A DNA stretch of 13,197 nucleotides. Source: Planctomycetaceae bacterium TMED10 (lineage in GTDB: Bacteria; Planctomycetota; Planctomycetia; Pirellulales; UBA7805). The notes under the pieces are model-generated. The model searched no databases, was not told the DNA's origin, and was given only the letters and a program-made list of their open reading frames with translations. Position numbers and translations under genes: made by a program. The stretch lies in the NCBI GenBank assembly GCA_002168195.1, contig NHBP01000015.1:7035-20231 (forward strand), written 5' to 3'. The stretch's first letter is position 1. Every line of letters begins with the position of its first letter. Positions 1 through 8,549 of this stretch are shown here, one piece after another.

Positions 1-15
1 CGCTGAAACGATAGG

Positions 16-21
16 TATAAT
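16..21 (+). promoter_or_regulatory. Possible -10 element (TATAAT)
   Basis: A perfect TATAAT hexamer at the left edge, about 180 nt before the start of the first gene. The matching -35 region would fall outside the window, so this is only a candidate. The rest of 1-198 contains no ORF worth calling; it has a small GC hairpin (GCCGC 125-129 / GCGGC 136-140) followed by TTT. Confidence 0.2.
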
Positions 22-189
22 CGCGCTAGCGTCGCTGAGCGGAGCATCCGATACAACCATTACGAATTAAAGCTTATGGCCTCGATGCTGACGCCAGGGC
101 CGGAAAAGAGATAAGTACTAGATCGCCGCTATGTCGCGGCTTTACTGCAATAAATGAATCAAAGAATCGCTTGTTCGTCGACTGCGATA

Positions 190-195
190 GGAGAG
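190..195 (+). promoter_or_regulatory. Shine-Dalgarno site that sets the start of the fusion gene
   Basis: GGAGAG lies just upstream of the ATG at 199 (GGAG to ATG spacing 5 nt). The more distal ATG at 154 has no purine-rich element before it. This favours the shorter N-terminus, which also puts the signal peptide at the very start of the protein. Confidence 0.65.
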
Positions 196-198
196 AGA

Positions 199-3100
199 AT
201 GATAAATATGGAAACCCGCATAGTAGCACCGCAGGCGTTAATTCTGGGCATACTACTCGCTAGCATTGCTGCTGCAGAGGATACGGTGCAAACCGAACCG
301 GCGGTGGACAAACAGACGGCAACACGCGTTGATAATCTAAAATTATTGCCGGGGTTCGCCGCCGAGAAAATTTACGCGGTACCCCGGAAGCAGCAGGGAT
401 CGTGGGTTGGCATCTGCCGCGGACCGGACGGTTCACTCTATGCCAGCGATCAGGGTGAAGCCGGAATTTATCAGATATTCCCCCCGACTCTAGGTGATTC
501 GTCCGCGGTGACCGAGGTGAAAAAAATCGACGTGCCTGTTTCTGGAGCCCAGGGTCTTTGTTTCCATCAGGGGACGCTTTACGCGAATGTAAATGGCAAA
601 GGATCCGGCGTGTGGGCAATCACGGATTCGGATGGCGATGGTCAACTGGACGCGGCGAATCACATTTTGCCGCTACGAGGGGCGGGCGAGCATGGTCCCC
701 ATGCAATTTTTCCAACCCCGGATCAAAAGAAATTGATCGTGATGGGAGGCAATTACACTCGACCTGCCCCGCTTAAGGGAAGTCGACTTCCCACTAATTG
801 GAAAGAAGACCTTCTCTTGCCCCGTCAATGGGATACGCACGGCCATGCGAAGGGATTGTTGGCACCGGGCGGATGGATAGCGCAAATGAATCCGGACGGA
901 AGTGAATTTGAAATGCTCAGTATGGGATACCGAAATCCATACGACTCGGCATTTTCGCCAGAAGGCGAGCTTTTTGCTTATGACGCTGATATGGAATGGG
1001 ACATGGGAGCACCCTGGTATCGACCCACAAGGATTTGTCACGCCACGAGTGGTAGCGAATTCGGCTGGAGAGCCGGAACCGGAAAATGGCCCACCTATTA
1101 TGAAGATAGCCTCCCGCCGGTAGTCGATATCGGGCCGGGAAGTCCTGTCGGTGTGGTATTCGGCACGGGTGGAAAATTTCCGGCGAGGTACCAAAAGGCT
1201 CTTTACGCCCTGGATTGGACCTTCGGCACGATTCACGCGATTCATCTCCAGCCTCAGGGCGCTTCCTATGTTGGCAAGGAAGAGGAATTTATCAGTGGGA
1301 CTCCGTTGCCTGTTACCGATGCTGCAATTGGTGCCGATGGGGCCTTTTACTTTGCAACGGGTGGTCGAGGGATCGAGTCGACGCTGTGGCGTGTTTTTTA
1401 TGAGGGCGACGAAGATACGGCCAGGTCACCGGTGGGTAAGATCAATCAGGCGAATATAAAGCGCCGGGCACTCGAGAAATTTCATGGCAAGACTTCGCCT
1501 GAAGCAGTCGACGCGGCGTGGCCTTCGTTGGCTAGTGCGGATCGTTTTATCCGATATGCGGCTCGGGTGGCGATTGAAAACCAGCCCGTCGAGACGTGGA
1601 AAGAACGTGCACTCGAGGAAAAGAACCCCCAACGTGCATTGCTGGCCTTAATGGCGCTCTGCCGGCAAGCAGATAAAGACGTGCAGGAGGAGGTGCTCGC
1701 CGCTCTGCTGCGGATCGACTTCCGAAGTCTCTCTAGTCAGCAGAAGCTGACCTTTCTACGTGACGTGAGCCTTTGTTTTATAAGGTTAGGGCCACCCAGC
1801 GCGGAACAGCGGAGGCAGGTGATTGCAGCATTGGATGAAAACTTTCCGGAGGATAATGATCGAGTCAATATTGAGTTGGCCCGCTTGCTGATCTATCTCG
1901 ACGCGCCAGGGGTTATTTCAAAGGTGCTCGCCTTAATGGAATCCTCAAGCCCACCCGAAGTACCGGAGTGGGGGGAACTGATTGCGCGGAACAAGGAATA
2001 TGGATCACCGATTGCGAAGATGCTGGAGAATTACCCCCCTTTGCTGGAGATTCAATACGCCTTCATGTTGCGGAATCTTCGATATGGATGGACCATGCCC
2101 GAACGCCGCCGTTATTTTCAATGGTTTTTAGATGTTGCGAAACATCCGGGGGGGCACAGCTTCGCTGGGTTTTTGACAAACATTCGTAAGGTTGCCCTTG
2201 AGAATTGTTCCCCGTCGGAAAGATCGGCACTGGCAGATTTGACCGGACAAGAGGTTAAGGCCCAGACGCTTGCTGAAATCACTCCTCCAACGGGTCCCGG
2301 TCGCGATTGGACCTTGGACGATGCGGCGACTGCGGTCGATGGTGGATTGAGTAACAGGAATTTTCATAATGGAAAGAATCTGTTTTATGCAGCGCAGTGC
2401 GCGGCGTGTCATCGTCTGGACGGCAGTGGTGGCACAATCGGCCCTGATTTAAGTAGTGTTTCGTCGCGGCTTTCAAAAAAGGCGTTGTTGGAAAATATTA
2501 TCCACCCGAGTCGCGTTATTTCTGATCAGTATGGATCACATTTGGTGAGTACAGCCGATGGCCGAGAATTTTTAGGTCGCGTTACCCCCGGCGGTAAAAA
2601 TGATCCGGCTGAATCAATCCGCTTGCACACACAGGATGTGAATGCGGAACCGGTGTTGATTCTCAAAGAGGATATTGAGGAGATGATCCCTTCCCCCATT
2701 TCACAAATGCCGAAGGGTCTGCTGAATCAGCTTTCTGAGCAGGAATTACTTGATCTCGTCGCATTTTTGCTTTCGCGTGGCAATGAAAAAGACGCCATGT
2801 TTGCACCACCCCAAAAGCAGGAGTCAGGTCAAGAGTCTGGAAAAAAGCCAGGCACCTCAACCACCGGACGATTCGGGACTCCGCTCGGTAAACGACAATT
2901 CGAACTGGAGTATGCAGGCAGCCTTGGACCCTTGAAGCCGGGATCGCGGGTGCGGGCTTGGCTCCCAGTTCCGTCTGATTCCGCTGCGCAGGATGTGCGG
3001 ATCCTCGACGTCGATCTGCCAGCGCCTCATTCGATCCATAAAGAACTGAAATACGGCAATCAGATGCTTTACTTTGAAACAGTGATGCCGGAAGAGCAGT

Positions 3101-3801
3101 CTACGAAGGACAACGAATTGAAATTTCGCGTCCGGTACGCCGTGGAACGACGCGAGTTACGCTCAGGGGAGGGTCACGGTAAAAAGAAATCGTTGCCAGC
3201 GTTGCAGCAAGTGTTTTTGCAACCAAATCGTTTGGTTCCGATTGGCGGGGAGCCAGCCCTGTTGGCCGATACGTGGCCGCAACCGAACGATTTGTTGGCT
3301 CGGGCGCACGCCATTTATGAGGGGGTATTGGATCACATGCATTACGATAAATTACCGGGATTCGGGCGGGGCGATGCTCGTTGGGCGTGTCAGAGTGGAT
3401 ATGGGAACTGCACCGACTTTCATAGCCTGTTTATTTCCATCGCTCGATTGCGGAGCATTCCGGCAAAATTTGAAATCGGTATGCCACTACCGAAAGATAG
3501 ACGCAGCGGAGCGATTGGTGGTTATCACTGCTGGGCTAGCTTTTTCGTGGAAGATCAGGGGTGGGTTCCCGTCGATATTTCAGAAGCAGACAAGCACCCG
3601 GATTTGCGCCAATACTATTTCGGCAACTTGACTGCTGATCGGGTTGCTTTTTCGGTCGGCCGCGATCTCAGACTCGTTCCGCAGCAGGCCGGTGAGCCAC
3701 TGAATTATTTTGTTTATCCCTACGTGGAAGTGGATGGAATCGCCCGGGACCAGGATTCGATCAAAACCAGCTTCGCCTTTAAAGATGTGCAGGCCAGCTA
3801 A
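199..3801 (+). CDS. Exported PVC-type dehydrogenase-like propeller / cytochrome c / transglutaminase fusion protein
   Basis: Multidomain extracytoplasmic protein of 1200 aa. An ATG at 154 in the same frame would add 15 residues, but the ATG at 199 has GGAG 5 nt upstream and yields a clean Sec signal peptide (hydrophobic LILGILLASIAAA, cleavage before ED). Domains (residues from this start): about 45-415, a beta-propeller resembling the planctomycete 'putative membrane-bound dehydrogenase' family (TIGR02604-like), with a DxDGDGxxD calcium-type loop at 143-151; about 440-690, alpha-helical HEAT-like repeats; about 715-860, a heme-binding domain with CAACH at 734-738 followed by GGTIGPDLS, with Met837 a likely axial ligand (TIGR02603-like); 867-895, a Gln/Ser/Gly/Lys-rich linker; about 900-1200, a transglutaminase-like domain with a beta-rich lead-in and a Cys1071-His1110-Asp1126 triad. 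The family normally ends after the heme domain, so the transglutaminase tail is unusual. The propeller-heme part probably oxidises an unknown substrate or passes electrons; the tail may cleave or cross-link peptides. It converges with the oxidoreductase operon. Confidence 0.88.
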   Translation: MINMETRIVAPQALILGILLASIAAAEDTVQTEPAVDKQTATRVDNLKLLPGFAAEKIYAVPRKQQGSWVGICRGPDGSLYASDQGEAGIYQIFPPTLGDSSAVTEVKKIDVPVSGAQGLCFHQGTLYANVNGKGSGVWAITDSDGDGQLDAANHILPLRGAGEHGPHAIFPTPDQKKLIVMGGNYTRPAPLKGSRLPTNWKEDLLLPRQWDTHGHAKGLLAPGGWIAQMNPDGSEFEMLSMGYRNPYDSAFSPEGELFAYDADMEWDMGAPWYRPTRICHATSGSEFGWRAGTGKWPTYYEDSLPPVVDIGPGSPVGVVFGTGGKFPARYQKALYALDWTFGTIHAIHLQPQGASYVGKEEEFISGTPLPVTDAAIGADGAFYFATGGRGIESTLWRVFYEGDEDTARSPVGKINQANIKRRALEKFHGKTSPEAVDAAWPSLASADRFIRYAARVAIENQPVETWKERALEEKNPQRALLALMALCRQADKDVQEEVLAALLRIDFRSLSSQQKLTFLRDVSLCFIRLGPPSAEQRRQVIAALDENFPEDNDRVNIELARLLIYLDAPGVISKVLALMESSSPPEVPEWGELIARNKEYGSPIAKMLENYPPLLEIQYAFMLRNLRYGWTMPERRRYFQWFLDVAKHPGGHSFAGFLTNIRKVALENCSPSERSALADLTGQEVKAQTLAEITPPTGPGRDWTLDDAATAVDGGLSNRNFHNGKNLFYAAQCAACHRLDGSGGTIGPDLSSVSSRLSKKALLENIIHPSRVISDQYGSHLVSTADGREFLGRVTPGGKNDPAESIRLHTQDVNAEPVLILKEDIEEMIPSPISQMPKGLLNQLSEQELLDLVAFLLSRGNEKDAMFAPPQKQESGQESGKKPGTSTTGRFGTPLGKRQFELEYAGSLGPLKPGSRVRAWLPVPSDSAAQDVRILDVDLPAPHSIHKELKYGNQMLYFETVMPEEQSTKDNELKFRVRYAVERRELRSGEGHGKKKSLPALQQVFLQPNRLVPIGGEPALLADTWPQPNDLLARAHAIYEGVLDHMHYDKLPGFGRGDARWACQSGYGNCTDFHSLFISIARLRSIPAKFEIGMPLPKDRRSGAIGGYHCWASFFVEDQGWVPVDISEADKHPDLRQYYFGNLTADRVAFSVGRDLRLVPQQAGEPLNYFVYPYVEVDGIARDQDSIKTSFAFKDVQAS

Positions 3802-3822
3802 CACAGGCGACTTACAGGCGAG

Positions 3823-5826
3823 CTAGAGGTATGCGGATCGCTTCGTGTCGGGTGCAACACCCTCGGGCGTTTCGTCGCTCTCAATGTCGAACCAGGCATC
3901 GTCAAACTCGATCCGAGGATTCTCTCCATTTGCCCCCCGGGCCATCGCAAGATTTGCGGAGAGTGCAATCACAGCATCAGCTAGGGCTACCTCGGGACTA
4001 CAGCGAAGTGGTACGGACAGAGACGATGGGTCTTTGCCCTCCTTCGTTAAACGTTCACGTTCTCGAATGGCCCAGCAAAGATGCTCAATTTGTTCGGTAT
4101 ATCCCCGACTCAGGGGCCACGTTAATGCTTCTCGGGCAACTCGAGCTTCTGGACTACCACTTTTTCCGTCAATAAAAACACATTCATCTTCGCCCCGAGG
4201 TGCGACCGCAGTGGGCTCATATTTTCCGTATTTGGGGCGTGCAAGCAGTACGACCTCTTTTTCCCGATCTAGGATCAAAGAACCTTTAGTCCCGAGTACG
4301 GTTTCTCCATATCCACCAAATCCATTTCCGTTAATGGACGAGTAGGAGACAACAATTTTCTTTTCTGGTGCAGTCTTTTCATCGTAATCGGCGCCGGGAT
4401 ACTCGAATTGACAGTAAACATGATCGGCAATATCACGATCATGTGGAAATACGTGGCGTCCACCAACCGCTGTCACGCTCAATGGTTTGGCCTTTTTGCC
4501 GTCATCGCGTAGGGCACTGATAAAAATTCCGGCAGCGTCGAGTTGGTGGCTTCCGAGTTCCGCCATTAAGCCTCCACCGGTACGATTCCACAACCTCCAC
4601 CGTATGAGTTCTTCGATTGCAGGCACATCTCGACCGCCGACATGCCGATCGCGATAGCCATAGTCTTTGATCCGGTCAGCGACGTCCGCGTCGCGGAGTT
4701 GTTGAGTGAGGACTTCGACCTGATCGTTCAGCGCGGTCAGGTTGTATCGACGTGCAGTCCCGGGATCGAGCCTCAATTTCCGCAGGTAGGTTTTATTGAC
4801 TGCAGCTAGCCGCGCTTCGAGTTTTGCTATTTGAGAAGCAATTTTTTGCCGACCGTCATCATCTGTGCCCGATCCGGTTGATCGTTGGGATAGTTCATTC
4901 CGGAGCGAAGCAATGGTTTTTGGATGCGCTTCGAGTTCGCGATCAAATTTAGCGAGCAACGCGAGTGTTTTTTCATCGCTAATTTTCTTCTTCGCTTTAT
5001 TTTTTACCGCGTCGAAATCCTGCTTCGCACTGGATAACGCAGACTTTGCCGCCGCGAGGTTTTCCGCCATCACGGGATCCGTTGGCAGGGGTTTTTGCCA
5101 GCTATCGTTTCCCGGCAGATTATCGCGATGCCACTGAGCGCGAATGTGGTGGATTGGCCCGATGAGATTTTTCTTGATTAATTGGACAGCATTTTCATAA
5201 AGTACGCTGTAGTGTCGTTGGTGACCTACGGCGAGGAGTTTATCGGTTTCTGTTGCAACACGCCCCATTTCCTTGCACTCGTGGACACTGTGGGCCATCA
5301 GCTTTTCGCATAGCACGTGTTTCCCTTTGCGCATCGCTTTAATGGACGCGGGAGCGTGGAGGTGCAGTGGAAGCGCGATAATAACGGCCTCCACATTGGG
5401 GTCCTCAAGCAACTGTTCATAGCCGTCTTCGTAGACCGCAACGTTTTTGCGGGCGGATGCCTCATCGGCCCAACCGTATACTTTCATGAGACCAGGCCGC
5501 ACGCGACGGGCGTTCGCGCTCGATTTGTCGCCATGAAAAGCACGATAAACGTTGTAGGGTCGTATGTCGGCGATCGCCACGACTTGCGCATATTTGGGAT
5601 TCAATGCGCCAATCAATACGCTTCCCTCGTCCCCGGTACCGATTACACCGATACGCACTGGACGATCAATCGTTCCATAGTGGAAGTATTTTGCGCCGAG
5701 TCCGTTGCCGGATGAGAGATTTTCGGAGACCGATTCGGAAAGCAGATGACCTGCCGTGTGGGGGCTACCAACAGCAGCGTAAAAGTTCTCCATGCCAACG
5801 TCTTTGTCTTCGGGCCGGATATTCAT
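3823..5826 (-). CDS. Gfo/Idh/MocA family oxidoreductase without signal peptide, with long coiled-coil insert (GfoB)
   Basis: A 667-aa NAD(P)-dependent oxidoreductase of the Gfo/Idh/MocA superfamily, far longer than the usual 330-450 aa. The Rossmann fold starts with VIGTGDEG (GTGDEG at 63-68), and beta-2 ends in an Asp (AIADIRP), which favours NAD. The consensus EKP active-site motif is EKL at 174-176, with the Lys kept. The substrate domain has GGGLMAELGSHQLD, with His427. Between them, about residues 248-404 form a charged, Ala/Lys/Glu/Leu-rich helical segment likely to be coiled coil; the paralogue upstream has only about 80 residues there. The first 55 residues contain no twin arginine and no hydrophobic core, although GLGAKYFHYG aligns with the end of the paralogue's Tat signal. 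It is the last gene of the operon; its ATG overlaps the upstream stop (ATGA), and AAGGAG lies 8 nt before it, so translational coupling is likely. Substrate unknown; a sugar or cyclitol is typical for the family. Confidence 0.88.
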   Translation of the reverse strand: MNIRPEDKDVGMENFYAAVGSPHTAGHLLSESVSENLSSGNGLGAKYFHYGTIDRPVRIGVIGTGDEGSVLIGALNPKYAQVVAIADIRPYNVYRAFHGDKSSANARRVRPGLMKVYGWADEASARKNVAVYEDGYEQLLEDPNVEAVIIALPLHLHAPASIKAMRKGKHVLCEKLMAHSVHECKEMGRVATETDKLLAVGHQRHYSVLYENAVQLIKKNLIGPIHHIRAQWHRDNLPGNDSWQKPLPTDPVMAENLAAAKSALSSAKQDFDAVKNKAKKKISDEKTLALLAKFDRELEAHPKTIASLRNELSQRSTGSGTDDDGRQKIASQIAKLEARLAAVNKTYLRKLRLDPGTARRYNLTALNDQVEVLTQQLRDADVADRIKDYGYRDRHVGGRDVPAIEELIRWRLWNRTGGGLMAELGSHQLDAAGIFISALRDDGKKAKPLSVTAVGGRHVFPHDRDIADHVYCQFEYPGADYDEKTAPEKKIVVSYSSINGNGFGGYGETVLGTKGSLILDREKEVVLLARPKYGKYEPTAVAPRGEDECVFIDGKSGSPEARVAREALTWPLSRGYTEQIEHLCWAIRERERLTKEGKDPSSLSVPLRCSPEVALADAVIALSANLAMARGANGENPRIEFDDAWFDIESDETPEGVAPDTKRSAYL

Positions 5827-7538
5827 ATGGTGTACTCCTTCCGCGTAACGTTGGGCGCTTCACCCTCCGGTGTTGCATCGCTATCAGGATCGAACCATCC
5901 GGGATCAAACATGATTCGATTTTGGGAATTAATTGCCTGGTTAGCAACGAGAGCAATCACGGCGTCTGCGAGAGCAACCTTTGGCCCGCATCGGGGTACA
6001 TTTTCGGGACCGGGGTTGCGAATGCACCATGCCCAGTGTTCAATCTCTTCGGTATAACCGCGACTGACCGGGCCGGTTGCGGCTTTCGTTTCTGCCGCGG
6101 CGTAAGCCCCACTTTCTGTGGTGTCGAGTACGGGACCGGCGGTTTTATCCGCCTTAATCGAGGTAGGCGCATCTTTGCGGTAGAGTTCGACCTCTTTTTC
6201 CCGGTCAATGACAATGGTGCCCTTGGTGCCCATCACCACTTCACCATATCCTCCGAAACCATTTCCATTAATAGAAGAATAGGAGACAACAATCTTTTTA
6301 TTCGGGTCCCTGTCGTAATCAGGTGCGGGAAACTCAAAGTTGCAATAGACGTGATCTGCTGCGTCGCGATCGGGTGGGAAGAGATGGCGGCCCCCAACGG
6401 CTGTCACCGAAAGTGGGCGCACCTTTTTGCCATCGTCTCGAAGTGCGCTGATAAAGATGCTTGCGGCATCTAGTTGGTGGCTGCCAAGTTCCGCCATCAG
6501 GCCACCCCCCGTGCGATTCCAGAGTCTCCAGCGAATTAATTCCTCGTGGGGAGAGAAATTTTTAACTTGCCCATCCGATAGGGTCAGTCGCGGTGCTCGA
6601 TATCCATATTTTGCTGGATCGATCGTCGCATCGAGGAGACGCATTTTTGCAAGCTGACGTTTAGCCTCTGCCATATCTCGGCGATCGCTGGCCCCTGAAT
6701 TCCATTGACTATCCTCAGCGGCTAATTGTTCAAATAGCGCGGCAGATTCCGTTGCATAGCGATCCATTTCGCGCCGCAGGGAATCATCCGGAAGCGGCTG
6801 TTGCCAACTGTCACGTCCGGGAAGATTTCCACGATGCCATTGGGCTCGAATGTGGTGTAAGTCACCGATCATACCCCGCCGAATCATTTCGCGGGCATTA
6901 TCGTACAGGATGCTGTAATGTCGTTGGTGGCCGACCGCCAATAGTGTGTTTGTCTCGTCGGCGGTTCGGGCCATTTCCTTGCACTGTCCGACGCTGTGGG
7001 CCATAAGCTTTTCACAAAGGACATGTTTTCCTTTGCGCATTGCCTTGATCGATGCTTCGGCGTGTAAATGAAGTGGAAGGGCGATAATGACACCCTCAAT
7101 ATCAGGGTTATCCAGAAGGTCCTCGTATTGATCCGAATAGACCGCGATATCACGCCGCGCGTCCGCTTCATCGGCATAGCCGTATTTGCTGATCAACCCG
7201 GGACGGGCGGCCAGTGCGCTCGTGCTGGAACTGTCGCCGTGAAACGCGCGATAAATATTGTAAGGACGAATGTCGGCAATTGCCGCAACGCGGACGTAGT
7301 CCGGGTTGATCGCTCCCATCAAAACGCCACCCTCATCACCTGTGCCGATGACGCCAACACGGACCGGGTCGCGTACGCTGCTGCCATAGCCGAAATAGAC
7401 GCTCCCTAACCCGATGCCGCCCACAACACCTGCCGCAACACCTCCGCGCAAAAGATCGCGTCGCGTTAGACCCGAGCGCATTTCCGAGCCTGCGGATTGA
7501 GTTTCGCTAGTATCGTGTTTAGGATCCGTAGAGGCCAT
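5823..7538 (-). CDS. Tat-exported Gfo/Idh/MocA family oxidoreductase (GfoA)
   Basis: A 571-aa Gfo/Idh/MocA superfamily oxidoreductase. The N-terminus has a twin-arginine signal, TRRDLLRGG (RR at 26-27), followed by a weakly hydrophobic Gly/Val/Ala stretch to about residue 50, so the protein is probably folded with its cofactor in the cytoplasm and then exported. Rossmann motif GTGDEG is at 65-70, with an Asp at the end of beta-2 (Asp89). EKL at 176-178 replaces the usual EKP. The substrate-domain motif GGGLMAELGSHQLD is at 344-357 (His354). A charged helical insert, about 250-332, separates the two domains. It is closely similar along its whole length to the next gene, so the two are a tandem duplication, and both share the ending DxTPEGxAP. 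GGAAGG lies 6 nt before the ATG. It is 42 nt downstream of the DoxX-like gene. Cofactor preference and substrate are inferred from the family only. Confidence 0.9.
   Translation of the reverse strand: MASTDPKHDTSETQSAGSEMRSGLTRRDLLRGGVAAGVVGGIGLGSVYFGYGSSVRDPVRVGVIGTGDEGGVLMGAINPDYVRVAAIADIRPYNIYRAFHGDSSSTSALAARPGLISKYGYADEADARRDIAVYSDQYEDLLDNPDIEGVIIALPLHLHAEASIKAMRKGKHVLCEKLMAHSVGQCKEMARTADETNTLLAVGHQRHYSILYDNAREMIRRGMIGDLHHIRAQWHRGNLPGRDSWQQPLPDDSLRREMDRYATESAALFEQLAAEDSQWNSGASDRRDMAEAKRQLAKMRLLDATIDPAKYGYRAPRLTLSDGQVKNFSPHEELIRWRLWNRTGGGLMAELGSHQLDAASIFISALRDDGKKVRPLSVTAVGGRHLFPPDRDAADHVYCNFEFPAPDYDRDPNKKIVVSYSSINGNGFGGYGEVVMGTKGTIVIDREKEVELYRKDAPTSIKADKTAGPVLDTTESGAYAAAETKAATGPVSRGYTEEIEHWAWCIRNPGPENVPRCGPKVALADAVIALVANQAINSQNRIMFDPGWFDPDSDATPEGEAPNVTRKEYTI
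5835..5840 (-). promoter_or_regulatory. Strong Shine-Dalgarno site for GfoB inside the 3' end of GfoA
   Basis: On the minus strand AAGGAG sits 8 nt upstream of the GfoB ATG and within the last codons of GfoA. With the 4-nt ATGA overlap it indicates coupled but independently initiated translation of the two paralogues. Confidence 0.7.
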
Positions 7539-7580
7539 GGTTTTCCTTCCACGTGGGCAGACGGTTCATGCATCCATACG

Positions 7581-8549
7581 TTAGCAAGGGACTTTTGGTT
7601 GGCAACATTTCATTGTAGGCAAAAAGTAGTCAATTCCGCACCATCTTCCCGAGGGGGTGACAGCAAGCAAGAGACAGCCAATGAACATCACCAGCTGATA
7701 GCCAATCGTGCTATATCCAGCAATCCAAGGGGGTTGCGAGGCGATGACGGTCATCAAAAAAAGCCCGGCGGAAAGTGCAGCAAACCGGCTTAAAAAACCG
7801 ATTATCAGACAGCCACCGATGAGGAAATGGGTAATCATCAGAAACCGATCAAATGCGGCAAGTGTGTCTGTCGATTGCGGTAGTGGTCCCCGTTGACTCA
7901 CCCCTTCGACTGAGGCGATAGACTCCAGTTCTTTCCGCAATTGGTCTTCTATGGCAGCCACTGATTCATAAAAACCAGCGGCGGTCGCGCTGAGTTCCTT
8001 TTTCTTTGCTGTAATCCGATCTTGTTGGTACGGCACTTCGGAGGCAGTTTCCTTGTTCGTCCAGTCCTCAAGTCGGGATAATTCATGTCGATAGGCAGCG
8101 ATGTCATCGCGATAGTTATTAAAATAGTCGTCTAATCGCCGCTGGTAGAACGAAAAAGCTTTATCCGAACGAGACAGTTGGTCCTCGTTGAATTGGAAAT
8201 GAGTGTCGGCTTGCTGGCGAATGCGACCGAAATCAAAGACAATCTGCTCCTGCCAGGCGGCATACGGTTCCCGTTGATAAGCGTTCCACGCTTCAGTACC
8301 GACCGGGTGGGGGTTAGGAGCGTCGATACGTGGAATCGTGACCAGTTCTGCGAATCGGTGATAATCCGGCAGGTTAGCTTTATAAAGGGGTGCGAGTGGG
8401 CCCTTGGCCTGGGAAAGGAAACCCGCAGAGGAAAAATTACGGTCGAGGTTTTTACTCCTGCCGCTTTCGAAAAAATACCAACCGATGGAGACCCGTAAAG
8501 CAACCAAAAGAATGATCACTACCGAGGGATATAGGAAACGATTTTCCAT
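7581..8549 (-). CDS. DoxX-family membrane protein with large soluble insert
   Basis: A 322-aa predicted inner-membrane protein. The DoxX-type core of four transmembrane helices is split: TM1 about residues 7-27, then TM2 about 235-254, TM3 about 256-275 and TM4 about 279-299, ending with the GRWCGIDYF motif that resembles DoxX C-termini (GRxxGLD). Between TM1 and TM2 lie about 190 hydrophilic residues rich in Gln, Glu, Arg and aromatic residues, with helical, coiled-coil-like stretches; ordinary DoxX proteins are about 130-170 aa and lack this. I start at the ATG at 8549; a TTG ten codons upstream (8579) is also in frame, but the ATG puts TM1 at the expected place. First gene of the operon with the two oxidoreductases. 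DoxX relatives are tied to quinone or thiosulfate-linked electron transfer in some organisms; here an electron-transfer or membrane-anchor role for the Gfo proteins is an inference. Confidence 0.75.
   Translation of the reverse strand: MENRFLYPSVVIILLVALRVSIGWYFFESGRSKNLDRNFSSAGFLSQAKGPLAPLYKANLPDYHRFAELVTIPRIDAPNPHPVGTEAWNAYQREPYAAWQEQIVFDFGRIRQQADTHFQFNEDQLSRSDKAFSFYQRRLDDYFNNYRDDIAAYRHELSRLEDWTNKETASEVPYQQDRITAKKKELSATAAGFYESVAAIEDQLRKELESIASVEGVSQRGPLPQSTDTLAAFDRFLMITHFLIGGCLIIGFLSRFAALSAGLFLMTVIASQPPWIAGYSTIGYQLVMFIGCLLLAVTPSGRWCGIDYFLPTMKCCQPKVPC

Noticed and set aside
3850..3862. GGGTG/CACCC hairpin near the convergent junction as a terminator
   Set aside because: Only 5 bp with a 3-nt loop, inside the coding end of GfoB, and with no T-run on either strand.
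5604..6473. Long plus-strand frame (289 codons) opposite the Gfo pair
   Set aside because: It crosses the junction of two clear minus-strand oxidoreductase genes, has no ribosome site and shows a Cys/Arg/Ser-rich composition typical of an antisense shadow.
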